From assembly GCA_018873245.2 (NCBI GenBank), contig JAEMBT020000001.1, positions 17,486,220 to 17,550,219 on the forward strand: a DNA stretch of 64,000 nucleotides. The letters are read 5' to 3'. Shown in pieces: positions 31,310-42,702 of the stretch. The notes below the pieces were generated by a model. It was not told the DNA's origin, made no database searches, and was given only the letters and a program-made list of their open reading frames with translations. The DNA is from Archegozetes longisetosus (lineage: Eukaryota > Arthropoda > Arachnida > Sarcoptiformes > Trhypochthoniidae). A program made the translations under genes and the position numbers. The number at the start of each line of letters is the position of its first letter. Position 1 is the stretch's first letter.

Positions 31310-33660
31310 GAAAGACACTTTATAGTTCGCAATTTAAGCGTATTTTAAGGAAACAAGCTCTATACCATAAAACTTGATACGATCAATACAGACAGGGTCT
31401 ACAGACACCTTGTTCCTATACTATACATGTTAAGACATGTTTCCTATAACATACGTCGTAGGCTATTAATACGCGCTTTTCTTATCAGATGTATAATTAT
31501 AGACTGAAATTTCCTAAATGTGCTGTCGATCATTAGTAAAAAATCACTCCATACCTGAACAATATTAATGAGCAGTATGTATGAAGCTTTGAGAACAAAA
31601 GGAGTCTCTTCTCTATCTTCAAATGTCAAAAGGACATCTCAATAATGATAAAAGCTAAACTAAAAACTCGATATTCAATATTAAGTCCGTCATTTAGTCT
31701 CATTCACTAGTTCGACATTTTTAAAATCTGAGCCTTATGTTTATGATTAAACACAGAAAAGTATACATTAACACATACTAGCACATGCACAAGTTTTGAT
31801 AGTATAAAAACAAAAATAATATACATAATACATGATAAAATAATATGTATCAATGATTTACATACTACACAAATGATTATTAGTGCAAACTCTCATTCAT
31901 ATCAAACTGCACTGAAGTAGAGCTAAAAGTTTGATGAAGATATGTTAAGTCGGATTAGTTTCTAAACTGCTAATAATCCGAATCCAACTGAACGGTAATG
32001 TTCAATAGTTCTTATACTGACAGATGTAATGCTCGAATTCAAAGTAATATTGATTTGGGAGAATTAGATAAATGAAGCTCTAAATATAGTATATAAATAC
32101 TAATGCTTTAATGAGCTTTTATGGCAGTTTTCGATAAACAAAAGGCTCTGTTGCAGTCAGAGCTTGATTTGGTCACAATAAAGAAAACCTTCTCAAAAGT
32201 GAAAAATGTACGTAAACAATACTAAATCACATTTGATGAGACAGAAACAATGAACAAATAAAGCTTAACCGAATGATTATCTTTTTCATCTTAAATATAA
32301 ACCAACGATCAAATTAAAAGAAATTTACTTATTAGTTCTGGATTTAAACACATTCGAAGCAAATAAACTCTAGGCCTTACACCATAAAACTTAATAATCT
32401 GGGATGGATAAATATAGGGTCTGACGGACAGCTCGTTATTATGCTTTGAGGCATGTTTCCTATAACATACACCGTTAGCTATTTAAATATGTACAAAAAT
32501 ATACAGTACTTTTCCTTATTAGATATACAGGTAAGGACTTAAATCCTTGCATTCCAACTTCGATAAAAGATAGAGATTATGATTCTGTTTGCTTTTAAGT
32601 AAAATTTAATGTTTTAAAATCTATGAATATTCTAGCACATCGAGAGATGCATTGAGTTCAAAGTAAACGTTCCAGATGCACTAAATAAGACAAAAATAGG
32701 TGTATTTCTGTAACAAAATTACATTTTAAAAAGATATTTATAGATAAACATATGAAAAGTTGCATTAGTCCTAAACTGCTAACAATCCAAATTCAATTCA
32801 ATGGCAGTGTTCAATAGTTCTTGCACTGACAAACTTAGACGTAAGGCTCAGATTCAAAATAATATTGAATTGGGAAACTTAAGTAGCTAAAGCACTAAAT
32901 ATAGCATATAAATACCAATGCTTTAATGAGTTCTTTTGACATTTTTCGATAAAAAAAACGCTCTGTTGCAATCAAAGCTTGATTTGGTCGCAATAAAGAA
33001 AAACTACTCAAATGTAACAAATACTTGTACATAAACAATACTAAATCACATTTGAAGAGACAGAAACAATGAACAAACAATGCTTAACCAAATAGTTTTT
33101 CATCTTAAATATGAACCAACGATCAAATTAAAAGAATTGAAGTCACATATAGTTCATGCCGTTCTGAATGTGATCAATTTGTCAAAAGGCTTATTTATAG
33201 TCTTATTTGGATTGTTAATCAGTAACTCTTTACAAAAGTATTATTTGACTTATGAGATAATGAAAATGATTATGTTTGAGTTTCGTTCATTAGTGCTAAA
33301 TGTTGTTTGAGTATGCTCTCGCTGCATATTTTGTCACTCAATTTCGATTTTTGAAATGGTTTTTTCATTATTTTAAAATAAGATTCTCAATGTTTAAAAC
33401 AAACGTTGGATATAATTGTAATTTGTTTGTAATCAAGTGTTGAATAAATGCTGAATTATGTGTTATCTGTAAACTTAATGGATTGACATCTGGAGAATAC
33501 AATTCTACAAACTGCATATTAAATTGAAATCGTTGTAACAATTAAAGCAATTACAAATTTGATATAAAGATAGAGAAAAACATATTTTAAATGATCAATA
33601 CTTCTTAAATATTTGAAATCAACACTACTGAAAATAAACAAATGTCGACATAAATGTAAA
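31310..33660. repeat. Receptor-associated degenerate repeat modules (copies 1-2)
   Basis: Two diverged tandem copies of a module of about 1 kb. Shared blocks are CACCATAAAACTTGATA...ATAGGGTCT, CATGTTTCCTATAACATAC, and ATGCTTTAATGAG...GCTTGATTTGGTC...AAAGAAAAC. From about 33310 the sequence parallels the 3' flank of the A-type receptors (7970-8260). Minus-strand 31444-31629 is open for 61 codons (EDREETPFVLKASYILLINI) and looks like a decayed membrane protein. No identity can be claimed. Confidence 0.5.
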
Positions 33661-33662
33661 TA

Positions 33663-34159
33663 CGAGAGCAGTTCAAATGAAACAGCAAAAGTGAATTAGA
33701 AACCATCTTATTGAAACTTAGGTTTAACAAGCTCCATACTTTCATAGTTTCTTCTCTTTCAATGCACTTCTTCCAAAGCGAGTGTTTCAGTCCGAAAGAA
33801 CGTGGCCGCGAAGCCACTCATGCACCGCTATTTTCACTTCTTCGTCATAGCGAAAATGCTTTCCGTGTAGTGATTCTTTGAGCGCCCCTAAAAGATGATA
33901 GTCGGAGGAGTAAGGAAGCGCTCAAAGAATCACTACACGGAAAGCATTTCCGCTATGACGAAGAAGTGAAAATAGCGGTGCATGAGTGGCTTCGCGGCCA
34001 CAAAAGTTCTTTTCGGACTGAAACCACGCATTAATTTCGCTTTGGAAGAAGTGCATTGAAAGAGAAGAAACTATGTATAAAAGTATGGAGCTTGTTAAAC
34101 CTAAGTTTCAATAAGATGGTTTCTAATTCACTTTTGCTGTTTCATTTGAACTGCCCTCG
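33663..34159. mobile_element. Mariner fold-back element made of transposase 3' ends
   Basis: Flanked by TA at 33661-33662 and 34160-34161. Both arms (centre about 33911) encode the same piece of a mariner transposase C-terminus: ALKESLHGKHFRYDEEVKIA, then VHEWLRG and KKCIERE. The left arm reads on the minus strand and includes YSSDYHLLG upstream; the right arm reads on the plus strand. The ends CGAGAGCAGTTCAAATG / CGAGGGCAGTTCAAATG fit mariner termini. Two 3' ends joined head to head cannot encode a full enzyme. Confidence 0.8.
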
Positions 34160-34161
34160 TA

Positions 34162-35415
34162 TGAATCACTAAATTATGTTTATTATATCTTGAATAATAT
34201 GGAAGCATATCTATCTGCTGATCAGTTCAATTGATGTAGTTTTTGATTAATTAGTGTTAAGGATTAGTCAGCTAAGTCATTGATTGATTGCAAAAACAAT
34301 GATCAAAACGACAAAAATAAGATAAAAGGAAAATATGAAGAAACATAAATGAATAGTTATTTGCATGGCCTGAAGCACAAATGTAATAATCATCTTTTAT
34401 AGACTTCATATATTTTAAATGCAAATTCACGTATTTTTCAAGAGCATAATGAAGAAAAAGCATTAAACGCTATTATGATTACAAAATAACTGGTAGCAAG
34501 TGAAAGATTAGCAACATATTTGTATAATTAACACTTACGTCAAAATATGTTACGAAACGATTCAAATGTGATTCAATGAGATAAGTCATTCATTTGATTG
34601 TCCAATACAATATGACGTCGCATAAGACATTCATCTTTCACGTAAAATTTCAAATAACTAATGATTTAAATCAACGATCTCTTCTAAGTGAACATATACA
34701 CAATCAAAATAAAGAGCTACTGAAGTGTGACAATTTTTGTACCAAATAATACTTATATGACATCTGATAAGATACAATGAATAAATAGTGCTTAACCAAC
34801 AAGTGATTGCTTCTTGTTTTAAATGTAAACCAGCGATCAAATTAAAAGAAATAATTCAAGCACATACGAAGAAAATGAGCTCTACACAAGTCGTACACCA
34901 TAAAACTTGATATTCTGCGATCAATACAGATAGGGTCTAATGGGCAGCTCCTATTCCTGTGCTTTAGGGCATGTTTCCTATGCTACCTGCTATCAATGCA
35001 ATACAGCTAAAAGACAAATTTTCTAAGGGTTTCGCTGACCATTAGTAAAAACCACACTATCCTTCATTTCAGTGAAATAAAAGCATATTACCTGACTATC
35101 AGTTTTGAAAATGAAAATCTAGAAAACTTGAGGTGTAGTCTATGCTAATCAATAAACATGACATTACTGATAAACATATTTTTAGTCATATTGCGGTCAT
35201 TTGATACCAGACTTTATAGAAATCAAGCCTTAAAACAAGATAACTTTTCATTTCAAACTTTGTGTGTTTTATATATCATTTATGAAGTTTTGAAACTACG
35301 AGTTTTACTTGTAGGCTTAGTCCTAAAAGTTAGCTTTTTATTCCTTAGAAAATTTCAAAGTCTTTCAGCCTTATTCACAAATACCACTTAAGTTATAACA
35401 CCTTCAAGTTATTGT
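34162..35415. repeat. Receptor-associated degenerate repeat module (copy 3)
   Basis: The first 70 bases continue the A-receptor 3' flank (compare 8240-8310). 34521-35400 is closely paralogous to 42700-43395 in the 8.2-kb unit, including GTTACGAAACGATTCAAATG and CCATAAAACTTGATA. Short open frames here (34272-34463, 34658-34840, 35158-35391) show no recognisable domain. Confidence 0.5.
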
Positions 35416-35419
35416 TTAA

Positions 35420-35822
35420 CCCTTAAACAGTAAAATGACTTTGATTAATGATTTTAGTAAAACAGGGTCTTTTTGATCCATCGATTGATTTGAAAAAGCA
35501 TGTTATCGTAAGGGTTAGAGTATATAACAGCTAGCGTTTTGTACTTTGTTAGTGTCGTCATCGTTGACGTAATCAGTTTAAGGTTTGAGTGAAAACTTAT
35601 TTCTTATACAAATTTATCGCCTAAACTCAAATAGAACTAACTTTAAAAACGATTTAATTTAAATCTAAAATTTGTAAATAATTAATTTATTGCTTAATAC
35701 GATCTAAATATACTCATTTGAAAATACTATCAGTTTTATTAACACTGGAAATTGCATTAAATAATTATAACAATTTTTATAGACCTTTGGGTCATTTTGA
35801 CCCATGAAATACCGTTCTAGGG
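35420..35822. mobile_element. piggyBac-like MITE, 403 bp
   Basis: TTAA at 35416-35419 and 35823-35826. Ends are CCCTTAAACAG and, on the reverse, CCCTAGAACGG, close to piggyBac termini. Interior AT-rich, with a GGGTCATTTTGACCC palindrome near the right end. No ORF. Confidence 0.75.
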
Positions 35823-35826
35823 TTAA

Positions 35827-37235
35827 AGAGTAGAGACATAAAGCACGATATGTATTAAATAAGATTTTTTACCTAAATAAGGTTTGTTAAATAAATAAAG
35901 GTTTCAATGAGACGAAACATTAAATTTTGAGAGAAAATGATAAAATTAATAACAGATTATACAAAGCAACTAAAATTTGAATATATATTGAATGAGTCTA
36001 AGCAATATTCTAAAGTAATAAGTAGTTTATTCTTTCAGAAGGCGTCGTTCATATCAATACACCCTAAAACAAAATAAAGCACGATAGATACGGATAGCGT
36101 CTGATGAAGAGCTCGTTGCCATGTATTTAAGGAACATTTATAATTACATACACTCTCAGAATTAAACGTCTCAATTAAATAAGATAAAAGTGCGTGCTTT
36201 TGTTATTGAATGCATTTTTATAAATATATCAATTATCCCTTGGATACATCCTCACGTATCACTTTACTCTAGTTGCTATCGAAGATTATTTTGTTTTAAA
36301 TGGTACATTTGGGCTGTTTAAAAATGCCCAAGAGATGACTGGCTATTGCATAGCATCACTTCATTTTTCCTATAGTATGCAAATTAACTTATCAGATGTA
36401 CAATTAAAGACTGAAATCTCCTAAGAGTTTTGCCGATAATTAGTAAAAAATCGCTCAATGCCTGAGTAAATCTTAATGCACAGTAAATATGAAGCTTTGA
36501 GGACAAGAGGAGTCTTTTCTATATCCTCAAATGTCAAAAGGGCTTAATAATTATAAAATCTAATATTGAATATCAAGTTTTTGATTGACGTCTTATAATT
36601 ATTGAAAAAATTCCTTTGATATTCAAGGATAGAGAAGAGGCTCCTCTCGTCCTCAAGACTTCATATACACTGTTCATTAAAAATTATTCAGATATAGAGT
36701 GATTTCTAAGTAATGACCAGCAAAATTTTTAAGACATTTTAGCCTTTAACTGCACATTTAATAAGAAAAAGTACATTATTAACAGTGGCAACAGTTTTTT
36801 TTATAAGAAATATGCTTTAGAAGCATAGGAACAGGCTTCCTGTCAGACCCTACCTACTGTATATCTATCACAGCTAAGTTTGCTAAGTTTTAGGGCGTAC
36901 AGCTTGTTTCCTTCAGAAATACTCAAATCCAGAACTATAGGTTATATATCTAAATCTAAGTTAAGGCAATTGTTAAATAATAAAATTTAATTAATTAATT
37001 TATTGGAAGTACATATTTTGATAGTATAAAAACAAAGATAATATAGTATATCAATGATTTACGCATTATACAAATGATCATAGGTGCAAACACTCATTCA
37101 TATCAAACTGTATTGAGGTCAAGCTAAAGTTTGATAAGGATACGAAAAGTTAGATAGTTCGAAACTGTTAATAACCTGAATTGCCTAAAATTTTAAAGTA
37201 GTGTTCAATACTTATGCTTAAAAACTTAAACATAA
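35827..37235. repeat. Receptor-associated modules (copies 4-6), one pair head to head
   Basis: 36030-36600 and 36600-36940 contain the same blocks as 31310-32470 but in opposite orientations. For example GAGGACAAGAGGAGTC near 36500 recurs inverted as GACTC/GGCTCCTCTCGTCCTC near 36650. 37010-37235 starts another copy of the 31740-32310 block. All frames broken. Confidence 0.5.
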
Positions 37236-37638
37236 AGCCGGATCCACAGCAGTGCAATGCGTCACTTGCAATCTAAGATGATTATCATCCTGTGATCATT
37301 GCTCATGCTGTAGATAAGCGCGTCGCTCGTCTCCTGAAAAGGAGCTGAATTTACTCCAACTTCGTGAGACGATCTCGATATAGGTAACTAATAAAAATAG
37401 TTTTAATGCAATGACAACATCACAATAAAAAACAAACAAAACAAAAGCGAAACATGTAAATTACACGAGGTGGCCCTAAAGTTCCTATTGAACATTATCT
37501 AAATGCGATGTCCTAATGTTGTGGACAAGGTTGTTTGCAATTTATCGCATAAAAAGTATCTCATGAAATTTTGCTGGCGATCTCATTGCGTTGAGTCGCA
37601 TCGCATTGCAAGAAAATTGCACTGCTGTGAATCCGGTT
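37236..37638. mobile_element. PIF/Harbinger-like MITE, 403 bp
   Basis: Inverted ends AGCCGGATCCACAGCAGTGC and AACCGGATTCACAGCAGTGC, extending through CAAT. TAA at 37233-37235 and 37639-37641. The paralogous empty site GACGTAAGGCTC near 32850 contains a single TAA. A 3-bp TAA duplication fits PIF/Harbinger. Interior carries GCGATC/GCATTGC-rich subterminal sequence; no ORF. Confidence 0.8.
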
Positions 37639-37641
37639 TAA

Positions 37642-38231
37642 GGCTCTTCAAAAAAGATGAATAAAAAAGAATTAGGAAACTTGAAGGACTAAAGTGCTAA
37701 TTCAGTATATAAATTGATGCGAATTATAAAAGTTCAATTTATTCATGAACTAATTTTCAGAGTTCGAGTTAATTTTGTCATACACATAGCTCCTAACCAT
37801 AATATAAAAGATACAGTGCTAAAGTTTTTTAAAGAGAGTAATTTTGTGCTTGTGCTAGCGCTATGTTTTAATAAACTAACAATAGAGTTGAAATCAGACC
37901 AAAATAATGATGCTTTAATGAGCTCTTTTAGTATTTTTCGCTAAAGAGGCTCTCTTGCAGTCAAAGCTTGATTTTTTCAAAACAAAAAAAACTGCTCGGA
38001 TGTTTGTACGTTAACAATACTAAATCGTACTTTATGAAACAGAAACGATGAGCAAATAATGATTAAGCAAATCTTGATCTTTTTCATCTTGAATATAAAC
38101 CAACGATCAAATTAAAGGAAATAAAGTTACATGTAGTCCATGCCGTTTCAAATGTGGGCAATTTGTCAAAAAACTGATCTGTAGCCTTATTTGCATTATT
38201 AATGAGTAATTCTTCGCGAAAGTATTATTTG
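37642..38231. repeat. Receptor-associated module (copy 6 continued)
   Basis: Parallels 32860-33250 with an extra stretch of about 200 bp at 37714-37910. Broken by the hAT element at 38232. Confidence 0.45.
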
Positions 38232-39573
38232 CAGGCTGACCACCTCTCACGCAACTCGCATGATTCTCACGCATCGGGGGATCTGACTTACGTCTTCTGC
38301 ATCGATTACTTGTGTGAGGCGAGTCTCACGCATTTAGAAAATTTATTGAAATTTTAAAATGTATATTAGAAACCAATTTCCAAACGAATAATTTCCATTC
38401 ATATCATTGAATGACATGAAAAATTTTGAAACGCTAAGCGATACTAAACTGTAAAACAAACTACTATTATGTTATTTTTAAGGCTGTCAAAAGTTAGTGA
38501 ACATGAGCCTTTGCTTCAAAAATGTATGCGTAAAAGTTTAATAGATATAAAGCTGTAATTACAAGCAAAACAACTCAAATAAGGAAAAGACAAATTCAAA
38601 CAAAACTAATCATAAGTTAATTTAAAATGAGTTTTACCGGTTTACCTCACTTCGTCTTGCATGTCACTATAATTTAAGAGTTAATGTTTTGACTTAAACT
38701 CAGAAAATATGCTTTTTACATGTAATTATACCTTGAGGTTTAATTTACGTGTAACTGTATTTTATTTTCTGTAACTATCTTAATTTCTGTAATAATGCGG
38801 GCATTAATGATTATTAAAACTTTTACTGGTAATTAATACTTACTTAATATCTCATTGATTATCGGCGAAGTATTATCAGAACAATCATTTGCCGTTTGAT
38901 CACTCATTTTTTATTCAAGTCACTCAAAGCATGGGTTTCTTTGTTAGGACTTACTTTCATGTATCAAAACTCTTTAATAAAAACTTTTTTACAGTTTTAC
39001 TTTCATCTGGCTTAAAGTTTGGTAAATAAAACTCACGTTATTGCTTAAATGTCACTATACCTTGAGAGAACCATTATTTTAGTTAAGCTTATGAAGCTCT
39101 TGAGTTATAGTTATATGTAAATATACCTCGAGGTCTAATTACACTGTAGTCCTCTCGACATATAATTGCATGTAAATGGATGTCAGGTAAACCGGTAAAT
39201 GTATTATCTCAATTCTGTATGAATTGTGTTTAAATGAAGAAATTATGAAATGATGAGAGAAGTTAAATGAGTATTGATTTGGCCAGAACAGAGATCTGTA
39301 TAAAGTCTTACTTTCATATGTCATGCATTGAGTTTGCTGATTACGTTTCGAAGAATGAGGCGATATTAAAAGCTGCAAAATCTAATAAAAAATACACTTT
39401 TAAATACAGTTAATTATTCTCTAATTATTGATGTAATTCTAAGCAGTAAAAGTTTTTATTTAACTTAAGTGTAAAATTGATTGATTTCTGGAATTTCATT
39501 GTAAAAACCGATTACTCCCCACTCTTTGTATCAATATCTCACCCAAATGGCCTGAACCGAGGTGGTAAGCCTG
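38232..39573 (+). mobile_element. hAT element, second copy of the 26540 family, with nested insertion
   Basis: Ends CAGGCTGACCACCTC / GAGGTGGTAAGCCTG. Perfect 8-bp duplication ATTATTTG at 38224-38231 and 39574-39581. The paralogous empty site is at 33231-33250 (AGTATTATTTGACTTATGAG). The transposase C-terminus survives at about 39270-39410 (SIDLARTEICIK, ADYVSKNEAILKAAK). The upstream coding part is replaced by the nested element at 38633-39199. Confidence 0.85.
38633..39199. mobile_element. Nested MITE with TTTACCGGTTTACC ends
   Basis: Inverted ends TTTACCGGTTTACC / GGTAAACCGGTAAA. The fold-back at 7600-7620 shows related sequence without this insert. Interior has repeated blocks of the type TGTAA.TATACCT.GAGGT in both orientations. 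No ORF. Confidence 0.7.
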
Positions 39574-39581
39574 ATTATTTG

Positions 39582-41898
39582 GCTTATGAAATACTGAAAG
39601 CAAGTTTTTTTTTTATACACTGTCCTCTTTGGGACACCCATTCGAAAAAAGTGATTTACAGTATAAGATTTGCCATAAGACTTGTTTTTGAGGTAAAAAT
39701 TTCCAATTAAATTTCTACATTGGTTTTCGTTCAACTGATCCATTACTTAAATTACTCAAGATATCAATGAATTCATGACACAAATCATAACTCATATAAT
39801 AGAACTTTAGAACAATTCCTTAGATATTGTTGTATGTGCGTGCGTTCTCAAGTTATTTGATTTGGAACCTTGTGCGAAATTTTAGTCTTAATCCTTTATT
39901 CAGTACATTCAACGGTCAAATAGACTGAGAAATGAAATATTCTTAACGTTTGAAATGTTTCGAATTCGTTTGAATACAATTCTCTGTGTCGCCTCTTCAG
40001 TCAAAACTTATGTAATAATAATTATTCAAACAAGTGAAACATGAAGCAAACTAACGAAATTTACTTGTCTCACATCATATAACTCGAGATATGTTAAAAT
40101 AATCATGTTTAATATTCGTTAATGTTTTTAGAATTAAGTATTGCTTGGGTAGACGCTCCTTGCAAATGTTGTCATTCAAATTGAGTTTTAAAAAGTTTTT
40201 CATTATTTTAAACAACATTTCCAATTTTTAAAACACACGTTCGATGTAACTGTAATTTGAATGTAATCATTTATTGAGAAAATGTTGAGTTATGCGAACT
40301 TAATAGATTTACATCTAAAGAACGGAATTCAAATTTTGCATATATAAAATTGTAATTGTTGTGACAGTTAATTCAATTACAAGTTTGATACAAATACAGA
40401 GAAAAAGTCATTTTAGGCGAGCAAAAGTTCTTATTTGACAATTCCTTTTGTGGTGCATTTAATCTTCAAATCAATATTTAAAATCAATACTATTGGCAAT
40501 AAACGCGTTTCGACAAAATGAGACAAAAGGAAAATATAGAAAGAAGATAGAAATGAATTTTAAATTAAATTAAATTAAATTCTAATCATAACACGTTGAT
40601 TAAGTACAAATATATGTTACAATTACAAACAGTAGTTATTAAGTAAAAAAGATTCCGTAAGTTTTATAAACATTTTGAAATTATTTTCACTTCTGACATT
40701 AATTGGTAAAGAATTAAATAAGGGAATAGCAAAATTGAAAAAATTTGTATCACAGAAACCTATTCTAGTTTTATGCACAGATAATAATAAGCCATTTCTG
40801 CTTAATTTTACAACAAATATTTTTTTCCAAATATGTGGAACATCATTAAATTGTATATAGATTTAAAGATCAATTTCAAACATTTGAATGACTTGAGACA
40901 TTAATGTAATGATTAAGGCTTAAGCTTCTAGCATATCTGGTCGCATAAGCCAAAAAGTGCTAAATAAGATAATTTTAAAAATTAATAAAATTGCTAAATT
41001 TTTAAATTCAGGCAAAAATGTACTTGATTTTATTCCAACAGTAAAATAACCTATAGTAAATTATCTGTTCAATGCATGAGGAAATGATTATATATAGTAT
41101 TGACAAACGTTATTTTAAAAGATAGAGTACCAATCTATATTACTAAGGAAATCAATTTATAAATACAAACTAAAGGCTGATCTTCTATCTGAACAAAGAT
41201 ACCTTAAAATATATTCTATAAAACGTCTTTACATACTGAAAACTATTTGTTTTTCTATAACTGTTTACGATTAACTACAATATAAATGTCCTGCGTTTTA
41301 ATTGATTTGAATGATAACTCGTTCGCTTCATCATTGGAAAAGAACAGACTTAAGAAATGAGCAGAAAATTCAATAAACTAAGCGAAAAAAATTGGGGCAA
41401 AAGAGAAATCAGTGAAAGATAAGACTGAACCATTAAAATTAAAAACTGATCAATTGAAAGAATTCAAAGATAATTCAACACTTATTTCAGCTACTAATTG
41501 TAGCTTTCGGGGGGTTGAGTCTATTTTATAGTTTAATATAGGTTATAGATTTAAACATTCGAAAATTTAATTTAGTTTATCATTATTTCAATTTTGATTT
41601 TAAATTGTATTGACATCAAATTGAAATAGAATATAGCAAAATATCATCATTTCTTAAGCAAAATATCCTAAACTTTTATGCTAAGAAGTGCAAAAATTGC
41701 CAAAATCCTTATGCTAAAAGTTTAAGTCACAGTAACGATTACCTACTTAGCACTTCGTATATAATTAATGTGAATCTACATATTTTTCAAGAGAATAATG
41801 AAGTAAAAGCATTAAACGCTATTATGATTATAGAATATTTTATAATAGTAAAAGCATTATTATAGCATATTTGTATAATTAACACTTACGTCAACATA
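39582..41898. other. Relic-rich spacer
   Basis: 40130-40560 parallels the A-receptor 3' flank (33310-33660, 7970-8260). 40675-40860 is listed separately. The remainder (39700-40130, 40870-41890) holds no recognisable gene; 41700-41890 again resembles 34400-34530. Confidence 0.4.
40675..40860 (+). pseudogene. Possible retroelement RNase H-like fragment
   Basis: A 61-codon frame containing IAKLKKFVSQKPILVL and NNKPFLLNFTTNIF. This is reminiscent of the LK..L...P.L......PF.L.TDAS start of the RNase H region in Ty3-like retrotransposons, but the key Asp is absent and no neighbouring reverse transcriptase is visible. Weak call. Confidence 0.2.
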
Positions 41899-42700
41899 AG
41901 GTGAATTTTACCAAAAATTTCTTATCTTTAAAATTTTATTAATCAATTAAACTAACATTAGTTTGAATGAGAAATTAAAAAATTGCACACAATTAAGGGC
42001 TAATTGTAGCCAATTTTGATTCTTGTCACAAAGTATTGAATTACTCACCAATTAGTTTAATCAACATAAAAATCGCACAAATCGGACTACTTTTAGTTGT
42101 AGTTTAGATCATTATTAAAACTGCGTTTCAGAAAACTAATAGAATTCAATGGTAAAAAAAGTGCCAATAAATACTCATGATCTAAACTACAACTAAAAGT
42201 AGTCCGATTTGTGCAATTTTCATGTTGATTAAACTAATTGGTGAGTAATTCAATACTTTGTGACAAGAATCAAAATTGGCTACAATTAGCCCTTAATTGT
42301 GTGCAATTTTTAATTTCTCACTCAAACTAATGTTAGTTTAATTGATTAATAAAATTTTAAAGACAAAAAATTTTTGGTAAAATTCAGCTTAAATAATTTC
42401 ATTTTAATGTTTAGTTTAAGGAAAAATTGTTATCAAATTTTTAAGTTAACATTCCGGATTGTAATTGTAAGAAATTAATTAATTGACAAACAGTCAAAAG
42501 ACTTTTGTCCGATACATGTTTTTCTTAATTGCACATAAAAGCTAAACTATAATTATTCTCTGCATAAAACTCTGTCAAATGCTTTATAGAACTGAAGGCA
42601 ATGATTCACATTGACTTCATTGCATCTGATGTAATAACAATAAAGTTATTAAAGAAAATCTAATAAAATTACCTTGTCAAAAGATTTTTGCCCACTACTT
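41899..42700. mobile_element. TA-flanked fold-back element, 802 bp
   Basis: TA at 41897-41898 and 42701-42702. The empty paralogue GTCAAAATATGTTACG (34540-34555) contains one TA. 41899-42390 is a near-perfect inverted repeat around 42145-42160 (outer ends AAGGTGAATTTTACCAAAAA and its complement); the last 310 bp are unpaired. This element sits at the left edge of the 8.2-kb unit and again at the symmetry centre near 58580. Confidence 0.7.
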
Positions 42701-42702
42701 TA

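Noticed and set aside
31444..31629. Named receptor gene
   Set aside because: Hydrophobic and open for 61 codons, but no family motif is clear enough; kept only as a degenerate module.
35158..35391. 77-codon hydrophobic plus-strand frame
   Set aside because: Its paralogue at 43160-43395 is not open, so there is no sign of coding constraint.
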